Notes under the pieces: model-generated
Databases searched by the model: none
The model's input: the letters and a program-made list of their open reading frames with translations, nothing else
What the model was told of the DNA's origin: nothing
Shown here: positions 24,050 to 32,976 of the stretch, in pieces
Layout of the letters: every line of letters starts with the position of its first letter
Numbering within the stretch: the stretch's first letter is position 1
Position numbers and translations under genes: made by a program
From: Bacteroidales bacterium
GTDB taxonomy: Bacteria > Bacteroidota > Bacteroidia > Bacteroidales > Paludibacteraceae
Direction of reading: 5' to 3'
DNA length: 34,716 nt
Assembly: GCA_021371875.1 (NCBI GenBank)
Contig: JAJFVH010000007.1
Location: 1-34,716 of the forward strand

Positions 24050-24463
24050 AGCAAAGACAAAAGACAATGCATAATTTTTAGGAAATTAGATATTTGGACT
24101 AAATTAATGAATTTGGTAACTGAAATTTATCAGCCGACAAATACATTCCCAAACCATGAACGATTTGGTTTGATGTCCCAAATGCAGCATGCAGCTGTTT
24201 CTATTCCAACAAATATTGTTGAAGGTTCTGCCAAAACAAGTAATAAAGATTTTGCACGATTTTTAGAAATCTCAATTGGGTCTTTGCTTGAGTTGGAAAC
24301 TGAAATAACGATTGCTTTAAACTTAAAATATATAGATTCATTGGTTTTTGAGAATATTCAGAATAAAATCATTGAGCTTCAAAAAATGATAACAGGATTT
24401 AAAAACAAACTGGATTAAGATCTTTTTTCAATGACAACGGTATTTGTCTTTGTTCTTTGCTCT
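24048..24463. mobile_element. 416-bp inverted-repeat-bounded segment carrying a four-helix-bundle gene
   Basis: The left arm (24048-24067, AGAGCAAAGACAAAAGACAA) pairs with the right arm (24444-24463, TTGTCTTTGTTCTTTGCTCT): 10 bp, then 4 bp, then 5 bp, with two single-base bulges. Between them is one small gene of the family named for ORFs in 23S rRNA intervening sequences. The arms start at the CPBP stop codon and end 22 bp before mutB, so the unit looks inserted between two operon genes. Mobility is an inference; no target duplication or transposase was seen. Confidence 0.5.
24107..24418 (+). CDS. Four-helix-bundle protein (23S rRNA intervening-sequence type), N-terminally truncated by a frameshift
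   Basis: The 103-aa product has the family pattern MNLVTEIYQPTNTFPNHERFGLMSQMQHAAVSIPTNIVEGSAKTSNKDFARFLEISIGSLLELET and a helical tail. Full members have about 117 aa and begin with a segment like MHNFRKLDIWTKS. That segment is here in DNA: ATG 24067 reads M-H-N-F and then hits TAG, because of one extra T in T5 (24075-24079). Removing it restores M-H-N-F-R-K-L-D-I-W-T-K-L joined to M-N-L-V. So the gene is either broken, translated from the internal ATG 24107, or misread. Function of the family is unknown; the fold suggests RNA or protein binding. Confidence 0.8.
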   Translation: MNLVTEIYQPTNTFPNHERFGLMSQMQHAAVSIPTNIVEGSAKTSNKDFARFLEISIGSLLELETEITIALNLKYIDSLVFENIQNKIIELQKMITGFKNKLD

Positions 24464-24485
24464 TTAATCTAATAATCTTAAAAAA

Positions 24486-26612
24486 ATGAAACCAAATTTC
24501 AACAACATCGATATTAAAAATATCACAACAACTGCGGTAGCACCCAAAGTTGACAGTTCATGGTTAACTTCGGAGTTGATCCCTGTAAAGCCATTTTATA
24601 CCAAAGACGATTTGGAAGGCATGGAGCATTTGAATTATGCTGCAGGACTTCCACCTTATTTACGGGGTCCTTACAGCGTGATGTACGCCATGCAACCCTG
24701 GACAATCCGTCAGTATGCAGGTTTTTCCACTGCCGAAGAATCAAACGCATTCTATCGTCGTAACCTTGCTGCAGGTCAGAAAGGGCTTTCTGTAGCATTC
24801 GACTTAGCTACGCACCGTGGTTACGATGCCGATCACGAACGTGTGGTGGGCGATGTTGGTAAAGCGGGAGTTTCTATTTGTTCGGTGGAAGACATGAAAG
24901 TATTGTTCGATGGCATTCCGTTGAATAAAATGTCGGTTTCCATGACTATGAATGGCGCTGTGCTTCCTATTCTGGCATTTTATATTAACGCCGGTTTGGA
25001 ACAGGGTGCAAAACTCGAAGAAATGGCCGGAACCATCCAAAATGACATTCTGAAAGAATTTATGGTACGTAATACCTACATTTATCCGCCGAAATTCTCG
25101 ATGAAGATTATTGCCGATATTTTTGAATATACTTCGAAAAATATGCCTAAGTTCAATTCCATTTCCATTTCGGGTTATCACATGCAGGAAGCAGGCGCTA
25201 CAGCCGATATCGAACTGGCTTACACGCTGGCCGATGGACTTGAATATTTACGTGCTGGAGTAAATGCCGGCATGGATATCGATTCTTTTGCGCCGCGTTT
25301 GTCATTTTTCTGGGCTATCGGGATGAATCACTTTATGGAAATTGCCAAAATGCGCGCTGCCCGTATGTTGTGGGCTAAAATCGTAAAACAGTTCAATCCT
25401 AAAAATCCGAAATCACTGGCATTGCGTACACACTCGCAAACTTCAGGCTGGTCGTTGACCGAACAGGATCCGTTCAACAACGTGGGTCGTACCTGTATTG
25501 AAGCTATGGGAGCTGCGTTGGGTCACACCCAATCGCTTCACACCAATGCGTTGGACGAAGCCATCGCCCTACCAACTGATTTCTCGGCCCGTATCGCCCG
25601 TAATACTCAAATTTATATCCAACAGGAAACCGATATTTGCCGTGAAGTAGATCCGTGGGCAGGTTCGTATTATGTGGAGTCGTTAACCAACGAACTGGCT
25701 GAAAAAGCATGGGCGTTGATCGAAGAAGTGGAAAAACTCGGAGGTATGGCTGCGGCTATCGAGACCGGTGTTCCTAAAATGCGTATCGAAGAAGCTTCGG
25801 CTCGCACACAAGCCCGTATCGACTCAGGAAATCAAATTATAGTTGGTGTAAATCAGTTCCGTTTGGAAAAAGAAGCTCCGATCGATATTTTGGAAGTTGA
25901 TAACACGGCGGTTCGTATTCAACAAATTGAACGATTGAAACAATTGCGTGCCAACCGTAACGAAGCTGCTGTTCAAAAAGCATTGGCAGCCATTACCGAA
26001 TGTGCTAAAACCGGAAACGGTAACCTGCTCGAACTTGCCGTTGAAGCAGCCCGCGTGCGCGCTTCTTTGGGAGAAATATCCGATGCCTGCGAAGCAGTTG
26101 CAGGACGTTATAAAGCAACCATTAGAACAATATCAGGCGTGTATTCATCAGAAACTAAAAACGATGCAAGTTTTCAGAAAGCTTGCGAGTTGACAGAGCA
26201 ATTTGCTAAAAAAGAGGGCCGTCGTCCGCGTATCATGATTGCCAAAATGGGTCAGGATGGACACGACCGTGGTGCAAAAGTTGTAGCTACCGGTTATGCC
26301 GACTGCGGATTTGACGTGGATATGGGACCTTTGTTCCAGACTCCGGCCGAGGCAGCAAAACAAGCCGTGGAAAACGACGTGCATGTAATGGGTATTTCTT
26401 CGTTGGCTGCTGGTCACAAAACTTTGGTTCCGCAGGTAATTGCCGAACTGAAAGCATTGGGCCGTGAAGATATTATCGTTATTGCCGGTGGAGTAATTCC
26501 TGCTCAGGATTATGATTTCCTTTACAAAGCCGGAGTGGCGGCTATCTTTGGCCCGGGAAGTCCAGTTGCGAAAGCAGCTTGCACTATTATGGAGATTTTG
26601 TTGGAAGAATAA
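24486..26612 (+). CDS. mutB: Methylmalonyl-CoA mutase large (alpha) subunit, B12-dependent
   Basis: The catalytic subunit of the mutase, 708 aa, interconverting methylmalonyl-CoA and succinyl-CoA with adenosylcobalamin. The barrel domain holds [27 protein letters not shown] and [24 protein letters not shown]. The C-terminal B12-binding domain has the DxHxxG ligand motif at D591-G-H593-D-R-G596, with [14 protein letters not shown] and GGVIPAQDY after it. MutA supplies the other subunit, so the two genes serve propionate formation or use. It lies 22 bp after the inverted-repeat segment; no promoter of its own was recognised. It ends 38 bp before a bidirectional terminator. Confidence 0.98.
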   Translation: MKPNFNNIDIKNITTTAVAPKVDSSWLTSELIPVKPFYTKDDLEGMEHLNYAAGLPPYLRGPYSVMYAMQPWTIRQYAGFSTAEESNAFYRRNLAAGQKGLSVAFDLATHRGYDADHERVVGDVGKAGVSICSVEDMKVLFDGIPLNKMSVSMTMNGAVLPILAFYINAGLEQGAKLEEMAGTIQNDILKEFMVRNTYIYPPKFSMKIIADIFEYTSKNMPKFNSISISGYHMQEAGATADIELAYTLADGLEYLRAGVNAGMDIDSFAPRLSFFWAIGMNHFMEIAKMRAARMLWAKIVKQFNPKNPKSLALRTHSQTSGWSLTEQDPFNNVGRTCIEAMGAALGHTQSLHTNALDEAIALPTDFSARIARNTQIYIQQETDICREVDPWAGSYYVESLTNELAEKAWALIEEVEKLGGMAAAIETGVPKMRIEEASARTQARIDSGNQIIVGVNQFRLEKEAPIDILEVDNTAVRIQQIERLKQLRANRNEAAVQKALAAITECAKTGNGNLLELAVEAARVRASLGEISDACEAVAGRYKATIRTISGVYSSETKNDASFQKACELTEQFAKKEGRRPRIMIAKMGQDGHDRGAKVVATGYADCGFDVDMGPLFQTPAEAAKQAVENDVHVMGISSLAAGHKTLVPQVIAELKALGREDIIVIAGGVIPAQDYDFLYKAGVAAIFGPGSPVAKAACTIMEILLEE

Positions 26613-26624
26613 TCACCCCTTAAT

Positions 26625-26645
26625 CCCCTCTCCTCAAGGAGAAGG
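26625..26645. repeat. Decayed short dispersed repeat (AATCCCCTCTCC type)
   Basis: CACCCCTTAATCCCCTCTCC followed by AAGGAGAAGG resembles a palindromic intergenic repeat seen in many Bacteroidota genomes (from memory). TCTCCT (26629-26634) and AGGAGA (26637-26642) form the core. Only one copy is in the window, so repeat status is not shown here. Confidence 0.35.
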
Positions 26646-26650
26646 AAATG

Positions 26651-26693
26651 AAAAAACGGACTTGCCTCAAACTAAGACAAGTCCGTTTTTTTT
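26651..26693. terminator. Bidirectional intrinsic terminator between mutB and panB
   Basis: AAAAAACGGACTTG (26651-26664) pairs perfectly over 14 bp with CAAGTCCGTTTTTT (26678-26691) around a 13-nt loop. T-tracts on both strands suit both converging genes. Confidence 0.93.
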
Positions 26694-26709
26694 ATAACTA
26701 AAATTATTT

Positions 26710-27528
26710 TTAGTATTGTTCCATTTCGCTCGGGAAATCACCCGATTTTACGTCGGTTACGTAATGTTCAATCGCTTCATTCATTATTTTCTGTAAATTA
26801 GCATACCGCCGGAGAAAACGTGGAGAAAAGTCCTGGGTTAATCCTATCATATCATGTAGAACCAATACCTGGCCATCAACACCCCCACCGGCTCCGATAC
26901 CGATTACGGGAATGGTGAGTTCCATAGCAACTTGTTTGGCAAGTTTAGCCGGAATTTTTTCCAAAACAACGGCAAAACAACCGGCTTCCTCAAGCAAGTG
27001 TGCATCCCGGATTAGTTTTTCTGCTTCGGCTTCTTCCTGTGCCCTTACTGTGTACGAACCGTATTTATTGATTGATTGCGGCATTAATCCGAGATGACCC
27101 ATAATAGGTATTCCGGCGCTTAATATTCTTTTTACAGATTCGATTATTTCTTCTCCTCCTTCAAGTTTTAAGCAGTCTCCATGCGTTTCTTTCATAATGC
27201 GAATGGCAGAGGCTAATGCTTCTTTTGAGTTGCCCTGATACGAACCAAAAGGCATATCGATTACTACCAAAGCCCTGTTTACCCCTCTGACAACTGATTT
27301 AGCCAGAAAAATCATTTGATCCAATGTGATGGGTAAAGTAGTTAAATTTCCGCACATTACATTTGATGCTGAGTCGCCTACCAGTATTATATCTACCCCT
27401 GCTTTATCAACAATGGATCCCATTGTGTAATCGTAAGCAGTGAGCATACTGATTTTCTCACCCCGTTTTTTCATCTCTATTAATCGTTGGGTAGTTACTC
27501 TCCGGATGTTTTCATTATGTATTGACAT
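26710..27528 (-). CDS. panB: 3-methyl-2-oxobutanoate hydroxymethyltransferase (ketopantoate synthesis)
   Basis: It transfers a hydroxymethyl group from methylene-tetrahydrofolate to 2-ketoisovalerate, the first step of pantothenate and coenzyme A synthesis. The 272-aa TIM-barrel enzyme has the family blocks [20 protein letters not shown] and VGDSASN. Mg ligands D52 and D91 (IDMPFGSYQ) with E123 (KLEGG) correspond to E. coli D45, D84 and E114. [22 protein letters not shown] is the conserved C-terminal segment. It converges on mutB with a shared terminator between. No panC or panD is adjacent. Confidence 0.97.
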   Translation of the reverse strand: MSIHNENIRRVTTQRLIEMKKRGEKISMLTAYDYTMGSIVDKAGVDIILVGDSASNVMCGNLTTLPITLDQMIFLAKSVVRGVNRALVVIDMPFGSYQGNSKEALASAIRIMKETHGDCLKLEGGEEIIESVKRILSAGIPIMGHLGLMPQSINKYGSYTVRAQEEAEAEKLIRDAHLLEEAGCFAVVLEKIPAKLAKQVAMELTIPVIGIGAGGGVDGQVLVLHDMIGLTQDFSPRFLRRYANLQKIMNEAIEHYVTDVKSGDFPSEMEQY

Positions 27529-27559
27529 GTCCTGATTTTGTTATGTTTTTTAGTGTTTG

Positions 27560-27591
27560 CAAAGATATGGAATATATTTTCATTTTGCAAT
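27560..27591 (-). promoter_or_regulatory. Probable panB promoter
   Basis: On the - strand ATTG (27591-27588) and, 20 bp on, TATCTTTG (27567-27560) fit the Bacteroidota -33/-7 pattern. The ATG is 31 bp downstream. Confidence 0.55.
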
Positions 27592-27713
27592 TACATTTGC
27601 CCAATATCGCGGTACCAAATATAAGTTTCAGAAAATTAAAATGATATTCGTATTAGGAGTAATATTTTGAGCGTTAATTTTTTAGTTTATACTTTTTTTT
27701 CGGTTTTTAAAAT

Positions 27714-27721
27714 TATCTTTG
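27714..27721 (+). promoter_or_regulatory. Probable -7 box for the nucleotide-sugar dehydratase gene
   Basis: TATCTTTG matches TAnnTTTG, 39 bp before the ATG at 27761. The expected -33 position holds only a T-tract. Confidence 0.45.
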
Positions 27722-27760
27722 TAATCTGTTTGAAAAAACAGAGAAAAAATTTGTTAGGAA

Positions 27761-29701
27761 ATGAAAGATAAACTCAATTTTTTGAAGAATACGGATATAT
27801 TTTCACATATTGTTTATTTAAAATATTTGCCGCGCTGGCTTGTTTTGCTGGCTGATATTTTATTATGTGTTATAGCCTATTACATTTCATTTTATTTGTC
27901 AACAAAGTTAATGTTAAATGAACCGGATCATCATGTGCTGAATTTTTTTCAGCGTAACTTTATTGTTTTAGGTTTCCAGATTGTTTTGTTTTGGGTTTTC
28001 CATACTTATTCAGGCGTTCTCAGGTATTCGGGTTATGTAGATGCAGTGAAACTTTTATTCGCTGTTTTTGCCAATATTATAATTCTGTCGGTCATAAATT
28101 TTCTTTTCCGGCATTTTGAAAATATAGTACTTTTTTATTATCCGGAGCTTTTAATTTATGCCGTAATTTCTTTTCTGTTACTTTTTTTAGTTCGCCTTGG
28201 GGTTAAAACCATGTACGATTTTTTATCCCAAAACATGGGGCAAATTACTCCGGTTATGATATACGGAACAAAATCGGTTGCAGTTGGTATAGCCAAAATG
28301 CTTCAATCAGGGCAAGATGATGTTAAATATAAACTGGTAGGATTTATCGACGAAGATAAAGCAGTATGTGAACGCGTTATTATGGGGGTTAAAGTTTATC
28401 ATTTGAATGAGGAGACGTTGAAAAAGATAGTAATTAAAAAAGCTAAAGCTATTATTGTATCCCCTGTAAAGATGAAAGAAATCAATCCGGTAATTGATTT
28501 GGATATATTCCTGAATAATAATTTGTCGATATTAACTTTTCCTCCCATGAGTATATGGACGAATGAAATACCTAATATCAAGCAAATCAAGTCGGTTCAG
28601 ATTGAGGATTTGCTGGAACGTCCTAAAATAAATATTTCTACCGAAAACATCGAAAATCAGCTTAAATCGAAGGTGGTGTTAATTACAGGGGCAGCCGGGT
28701 CCATCGGAAACGAAATCGTACATCAGGTGGTGCCTTTCAAACCGCAACTGATAGTATTGCTCGATCAGGCTGAAACGCCCATGCATTCATTAAAACTTGA
28801 ACTTGAAGATAAATATCCCAACCAGAATTTCAGTTTGATTTTAGGAGATGTACGCAATAAGGAACGAATGGAATACATGATGGATTTGTATCGTCCCGAT
28901 TTTGTTTATCATGCAGCAGCGTACAAACATGTGCCTTTGATGGAAGATAATCCTGTCGAGAGTATTCAGGTTAATGTGTTGGGTACCAAAAATCTGGCTG
29001 ATCTGGCTGTGAAATATAAGGTTCAACGCTTCGTAATGGTATCAACCGATAAAGCGGTGAACCCAACGAATGTTATGGGAGCTTCAAAACGGATTGCTGA
29101 AATTTATGTTCAGTCTTTATTTCGGAAACTTCAGTCAGAAGGTAATGACGTTACAAAATTCATCACCACTCGTTTTGGAAATGTTTTAGGATCAAATGGT
29201 TCGGTAATTCCTTTATTTAAAAGCCAGATTGAAAAAGGAGGTCCGGTTACGGTAACGCATCCCGAAATAATCAGGTATTTTATGACAATACCCGAAGCTT
29301 GTATGTTGGTGCTCGAAGCAGGGGTAATGGGCGAAGGTGGCGAGATATTTATTTTTGATATGGGCAGTCCGGTGAAAATCGTGAACCTGGCGCGTAAAAT
29401 GATCAGATTAGCAGGATACATTCCCGAAGTGGATATTAAAATTGAATATACAGGATTACGACCTGGAGAAAAATTATACGAAGAACTCTTAAATAACAAG
29501 GAAATAACAACAAAAACGCATAATCCCCAAATAATGATAGCTAAAGTACAGGAATATGATTATGAAACTGTTTCAGCTGAAATTGATGAATTAATTCATT
29601 ATAGTTTCTTGTGTAAAAGTTTTCTTACAGTATCGCAAATGAAAAAAATTGTTCCTGAGTTTAAAAGTAAAAATTCTCAGTACGAGCGCCTTGATGTTTA
29701 A
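27761..29701 (+). CDS. Membrane-bound nucleotide-sugar 4,6-dehydratase (FlaA1/CapD/PglF-type polysaccharide biosynthesis protein)
   Basis: A 646-aa protein with four or five N-terminal membrane spans (about 25-148), a Rossmann-like CoA-binding-type domain (about 160-265) and a C-terminal extended SDR domain. NAD binding is shown by TGAAGSIG (309-316). The usual catalytic Tyr is Met in the active-site segment STDKAVNPTNVMGASK (428-443, M439 and K443), as in the PglF/CapD long forms. YHAAAYKHVPLME is also typical. These enzymes convert UDP-GlcNAc to the 4-keto-6-deoxy sugar for capsule, O-antigen or glycan synthesis. No glycosyltransferases adjoin, so it is probably a stand-alone surface-sugar gene. 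The ABC-F gene follows by 96 bp. Confidence 0.9.
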   Translation: MKDKLNFLKNTDIFSHIVYLKYLPRWLVLLADILLCVIAYYISFYLSTKLMLNEPDHHVLNFFQRNFIVLGFQIVLFWVFHTYSGVLRYSGYVDAVKLLFAVFANIIILSVINFLFRHFENIVLFYYPELLIYAVISFLLLFLVRLGVKTMYDFLSQNMGQITPVMIYGTKSVAVGIAKMLQSGQDDVKYKLVGFIDEDKAVCERVIMGVKVYHLNEETLKKIVIKKAKAIIVSPVKMKEINPVIDLDIFLNNNLSILTFPPMSIWTNEIPNIKQIKSVQIEDLLERPKINISTENIENQLKSKVVLITGAAGSIGNEIVHQVVPFKPQLIVLLDQAETPMHSLKLELEDKYPNQNFSLILGDVRNKERMEYMMDLYRPDFVYHAAAYKHVPLMEDNPVESIQVNVLGTKNLADLAVKYKVQRFVMVSTDKAVNPTNVMGASKRIAEIYVQSLFRKLQSEGNDVTKFITTRFGNVLGSNGSVIPLFKSQIEKGGPVTVTHPEIIRYFMTIPEACMLVLEAGVMGEGGEIFIFDMGSPVKIVNLARKMIRLAGYIPEVDIKIEYTGLRPGEKLYEELLNNKEITTKTHNPQIMIAKVQEYDYETVSAEIDELIHYSFLCKSFLTVSQMKKIVPEFKSKNSQYERLDV

Positions 29702-29797
29702 TCCATCTGCATAGGATACTTTTTGAGACTCTTTGATTATCAATATTTTTCAAACAGATTCCTTAACAAGTATTTCAAACCCATTCGGAACATATAT

Positions 29798-31732
29798 ATG
29801 ATTTCTGTTGAACAACTTACGATTGATTTTGGAGGTTCTCTTCTTTTCGATGAAATTAGTTTTTTAGTAAATCCTAAGGACAGAATTGCTTTAGTCGGTA
29901 AAAATGGAGCAGGCAAAACCACGCTTTTACGTATTTTTGCCGGAAAACAATCGCCTACCAAAGGGAGAATAACCATACCAAAAGATATGACCATTGGTTA
30001 TCTGCCTCAGCACATGATTCATAACGAAGGCACAACCGTAATGCAGGAAGCTGAAAAGGCTTTTGAACATATCACGGATTTGCAGGCTGAAATTGAACGG
30101 ATGAATCAGGAACTGGCTGACAGAACAGATTATGAGAGTGACGAATATCACAGGTTAATTGATAAATTGTCGCACGCCAACGAACACCTGCAAATTATAA
30201 GTAACGGTAATTTTTATGCTGAAATAGAAAAGACTTTATTGGGATTAGGTTTTTTACGTTCCGACTTCGAACGTCAGTGTTCCGAGTTTAGTGGAGGTTG
30301 GCGTATGCGCATCGAATTGGCTAAAATCTTGTTGCTTAGCCCGGATGTTTTATTGCTCGATGAGCCTACCAACCATCTTGATATAGAGTCAATCCAATGG
30401 CTCGAGAATTTCCTGGTTACTTGCGGAGGTGCAATTTTACTCGTGTCGCACGACCGTGCTTTTATCGATGCAGTAACCGAACGAACGATTGAGATTTCGC
30501 TTGGGAAAATATATGATTATAATGTAAATTATTCAAAATATGTTCAGTTGCGTAAAGAACGCCACGAGCAACAAGTACGGGCTTACGAAAACCAGCAAAA
30601 ACTGATACAGGAAACAGAAGATTTTATCGAACGGTTCAGGTACAAAGCTACAAAAGCCGTGCAGGTTCAGTCGCGTATCAAACAGCTTGATAAACTTGAA
30701 AGACTTGAAGTGGATATGGAGGACAACTCCCGTTTAAGTCTGAAATTTCCTCCTGCAGTCCATTCAGGGATTATTCCTGTCGAAATGGAACATTTGTCTA
30801 AGGCTTACGGTTCACATTTGGTGCTCGATAATATTGGCATGATTATCAACAGGGGTGAGAAAGTGGCTTTTGTGGGCAAAAATGGTGAAGGAAAATCAAC
30901 GCTTGTGAAATGTATAATGAACGAAATTGAATATTCCGGAAAACTAAAACTCGGGCACAATGTAAAAATAGGTTATTTTGCACAAAATCAGGCTTCGTTG
31001 CTCGACGAAAACCGGACGGTTTTTGAAACGATTGATTTTGTGGCTGTAGGCGATATCCGTACGAAAATCCGTGATATACTCGGTGCGTTTATGTTTGGTG
31101 GCGAGGCATCGGATAAGAAAGTGAAAGTGCTTTCGGGCGGTGAACGCAGTCGCCTGGCCATGATTCGTTTATTGCTCGAACCTGTGAATCTGTTGATTCT
31201 TGATGAACCTACCAATCACCTCGATATGCGTTCAAAAGATGTTCTGAAAGAAGCGATCAAGGCTTTTGATGGAACCGTAATCGTGGTTTCGCACGACCGT
31301 GAATTTTTGGATGGTTTGGTTACCAAAGTGTATGAATTTGCCAATAAAAAGGTGCGTGAACATTTAGGCGGAATCTATGAGTTTTTGCAGTATAAAAAAA
31401 TGGACAGCTTACGCGAACTCGAAATTTCAAATTCGCTGAAAGCAGAGAACGAAAGTGTTGATAAGTCTGCTTCGGAAAATAAACTGAGTTACGAAGCGCG
31501 AAAGGAACAAAACAGGAAAATTCGCAAAGCCGAAAAGGATGTTGAAGAAGTTGAAAAACAAATATCAGGTTTGGAAACCGAACTCGAAAATATGAACAAA
31601 CAACTTGAATTACCTGAATTTGCTTCCGACAGCGATTTTATTTTGTTGTATCAAAAGAAACAACGTGAACTGGAACATAAAATGTACGAATGGGAAATTC
31701 TGGCTGAAGTGCTTGAAAATTTGAAATATTAA
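29798..31732 (+). CDS. ABC-F family ATPase (translation-associated, Uup/YheS-like)
   Basis: A 644-aa soluble protein with two ABC domains and no membrane segment. Domain 1 has Walker A GKNGAGKTT (34-42), signature FSGGWRMR and Walker B LLLDEPTNHLD; domain 2 has GKNGEGKST, LSGGERSR and LILDEPTNHLD. The linker between them (about 235-305, RKERHEQQVRAYENQQKLIQ) is the P-site tRNA interaction motif of the family. A charged coiled coil fills the C-terminus (about 540-640). ABC-F proteins act on the ribosome, in translation or antibiotic resistance; which applies is not known. The frame opens at TTG 29723, but MISVEQLTIDFGG at 29798 matches family starts. Confidence 0.93.
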   Translation: MISVEQLTIDFGGSLLFDEISFLVNPKDRIALVGKNGAGKTTLLRIFAGKQSPTKGRITIPKDMTIGYLPQHMIHNEGTTVMQEAEKAFEHITDLQAEIERMNQELADRTDYESDEYHRLIDKLSHANEHLQIISNGNFYAEIEKTLLGLGFLRSDFERQCSEFSGGWRMRIELAKILLLSPDVLLLDEPTNHLDIESIQWLENFLVTCGGAILLVSHDRAFIDAVTERTIEISLGKIYDYNVNYSKYVQLRKERHEQQVRAYENQQKLIQETEDFIERFRYKATKAVQVQSRIKQLDKLERLEVDMEDNSRLSLKFPPAVHSGIIPVEMEHLSKAYGSHLVLDNIGMIINRGEKVAFVGKNGEGKSTLVKCIMNEIEYSGKLKLGHNVKIGYFAQNQASLLDENRTVFETIDFVAVGDIRTKIRDILGAFMFGGEASDKKVKVLSGGERSRLAMIRLLLEPVNLLILDEPTNHLDMRSKDVLKEAIKAFDGTVIVVSHDREFLDGLVTKVYEFANKKVREHLGGIYEFLQYKKMDSLRELEISNSLKAENESVDKSASENKLSYEARKEQNRKIRKAEKDVEEVEKQISGLETELENMNKQLELPEFASDSDFILLYQKKQRELEHKMYEWEILAEVLENLKY

Positions 31733-31764
31733 TTAGGGGCTACTGAAAAACTAAAAAGAAGAAA

Positions 31765-31954
31765 TAGGGACACGGATTCAGCGGATTCAGCGAAATACCG
31801 CTGATAATTTTTAAACTGATTTTTTTGATAAACCGAAATGGATAAGTACCCATAGTCTTAAATATCTGCTGTTTTCGAAGAAAACATAATCAGAAACAAA
31901 TCCGTAAATAATTTTAAAAATCCGCTGAGGTCCGCTGAATCCGCGTTCCTGTTA
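31765..31954. repeat. REP-like imperfect inverted repeat with CGGATTCAGCGGA arms
   Basis: The left half has CGGATTCAGCGGA (31773-31785) then TTCAGCG; the right half has TCCGCTGAATCCG (31931-31943) preceded by TCCGCTGA (31921-31928). The arms extend outward (AATAGGGAC against GTTCCTGTTATT) with mismatches, giving about 190 bp. Similar CGCGGATT/AATCCGCG repeats occur between genes in many Bacteroidota genomes (from memory), so a dispersed non-coding repeat is likely. Confidence 0.6.
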
Positions 31955-31961
31955 TTTTGTT

Positions 31962-32009
31962 TTTGATGCATAATTTTTTATGACTATTTTCAATTTTCTT
32001 TGCATCAAA
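31962..32009. repeat. 9-bp inverted repeat TTTGATGCA/TGCATCAAA
   Basis: Perfect arms at 31962-31970 and 32001-32009 enclose a 30-bp AT-rich loop. It could be an operator or a loose RNA stem; nothing else is known. Confidence 0.4.
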
Positions 32010-32180
32010 TGATTGAAATATGTAATGTAATTTAATGTGTTTTAATTGATTGTTGGTTTATCAGCAGACCCTAATTAGTTAAGCAAATTGAGTTGATCAG
32101 GGTTGTTAAAATGATTACGTTCAAAAGTTTGATAACTCGCTTTACGAACTTTATAAACTTGCGAAACACGAAACGAATTT

Positions 32181-32882
32181 ATGCCAACATTATATTTGAT
32201 CCCGACTTCGCTGGGAGAGACTTCTTTCGAAAAGATTCTTCCGGCTTACAATACCGGAATTGTTTCGGCATTGAAGTATTTCATTGTCGAAGATATTCGT
32301 ACAGCCCGCAGATTTCTGAAAAAAATGAATCCGGCCATTGTTATTGATGATTTGACATTTTATGTGCTCAATCAGCATACTTCGCCCGAAGAAATAAGCG
32401 GCTTTCTGAAACCGCTGCACGATGGATACAATGTAGGAATAATTTCGGAAGCCGGATGTCCGGCTATTGCCGATCCAGGAGCAGATGTGGTAGCTATGGC
32501 GCAGACCCGGCAATTTAAAGTTGTTCCTTTGGTAGGGCCGTCATCCATCCTACTTGCGTTAATGGCTTCCGGCTTCAACGGACAAAGTTTTGCGTTTGCC
32601 GGTTATCTGCCCATTCAGCCCAATGAGCGTACAAAAGCTTTGAAAAAAATTGAAAATAGGGCTTATACTGAAAGTCAATCGCAAATTTTTATCGAAACGC
32701 CTTACCGGAATATGAAAATGCTCGAGGATATTCTGATTTCCTGCCAACCAACTACAAAGCTTTGCATTGCAGCCGATATTACACTCGAAACCGAATTTAT
32801 CCAGACTAAATCACTTAAGGACTGGAGAAAACAATTACCTGATTTAAATAAACGACCCTGCATTTTCATTATTTATAAATAA
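32181..32882 (+). CDS. SAM-dependent methyltransferase, short RsmI-like (tetrapyrrole methylase fold)
   Basis: A 233-aa member of the RsmI branch of the tetrapyrrole-methylase superfamily; RsmI methylates the 2'-O of C1402 in 16S rRNA. Recognisable blocks are LYLIPTSLGE (4-13, where RsmI has VATPIGN), FIVEDIRTARRFL (34-46), GIISEAGCPAIADPGA (86-101) and VGPSSILLALMASG (117-130), which form the SAM pocket. It is about 50 residues shorter than RsmI and has a divergent start, as in the second RsmI-like paralogue found in Bacteroidota. Its RNA target is therefore uncertain. Confidence 0.85.
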   Translation: MPTLYLIPTSLGETSFEKILPAYNTGIVSALKYFIVEDIRTARRFLKKMNPAIVIDDLTFYVLNQHTSPEEISGFLKPLHDGYNVGIISEAGCPAIADPGADVVAMAQTRQFKVVPLVGPSSILLALMASGFNGQSFAFAGYLPIQPNERTKALKKIENRAYTESQSQIFIETPYRNMKMLEDILISCQPTTKLCIAADITLETEFIQTKSLKDWRKQLPDLNKRPCIFIIYK

Positions 32883-32886
32883 ATAT

Positions 32887-32926
32887 TGCACAAACAAGTA
32901 ATTATTGTGCAGTATATATTTTTTTT
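32887..32926 (+). terminator. Probable terminator after the RsmI-like gene
   Basis: TGCACAA (32887-32893) pairs with TTGTGCA (32905-32911) around an 11-nt loop, then GTATATA and eight T. It begins 5 bp after the stop. Confidence 0.5.
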
Positions 32927-32929
32927 AAT

Positions 32930-32937
32930 TATATTTG
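32930..32937 (+). promoter_or_regulatory. Probable -7 box for the acyl-CoA ligase gene
   Basis: TATATTTG matches TAnnTTTG, 39 bp before the ATG. The -33 candidate ATTG (32904-32907) is 22 bp upstream. Confidence 0.5.
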
Positions 32938-32976
32938 TAGTTTTATTTTTTATACAAACAACCCGAAAAGTACAAC

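Larger units (their letters stand above)
31733..32180. other. 448-bp intergenic region without a gene
   Basis: No plausible coding sequence. It holds a REP-like inverted repeat (31765-31954), a second short inverted repeat (31962-32009) and a weak candidate promoter before the methyltransferase gene: TTTG at 32128-32131 and TAAACTTG at 32154-32161, one mismatch and 22-bp spacing. No clear terminator of the ABC-F gene besides these structures. Confidence 0.6.

Noticed and set aside
25504-26417. Open frames opposite or within mutB
   Set aside because: mutB is continuous and conserved from end to end, so these are shadow frames.
29723-29797. Upstream extension of the ABC-F gene from a TTG
   Set aside because: The extra 25 residues do not match family N-termini, while the ATG at 29798 gives the usual start.
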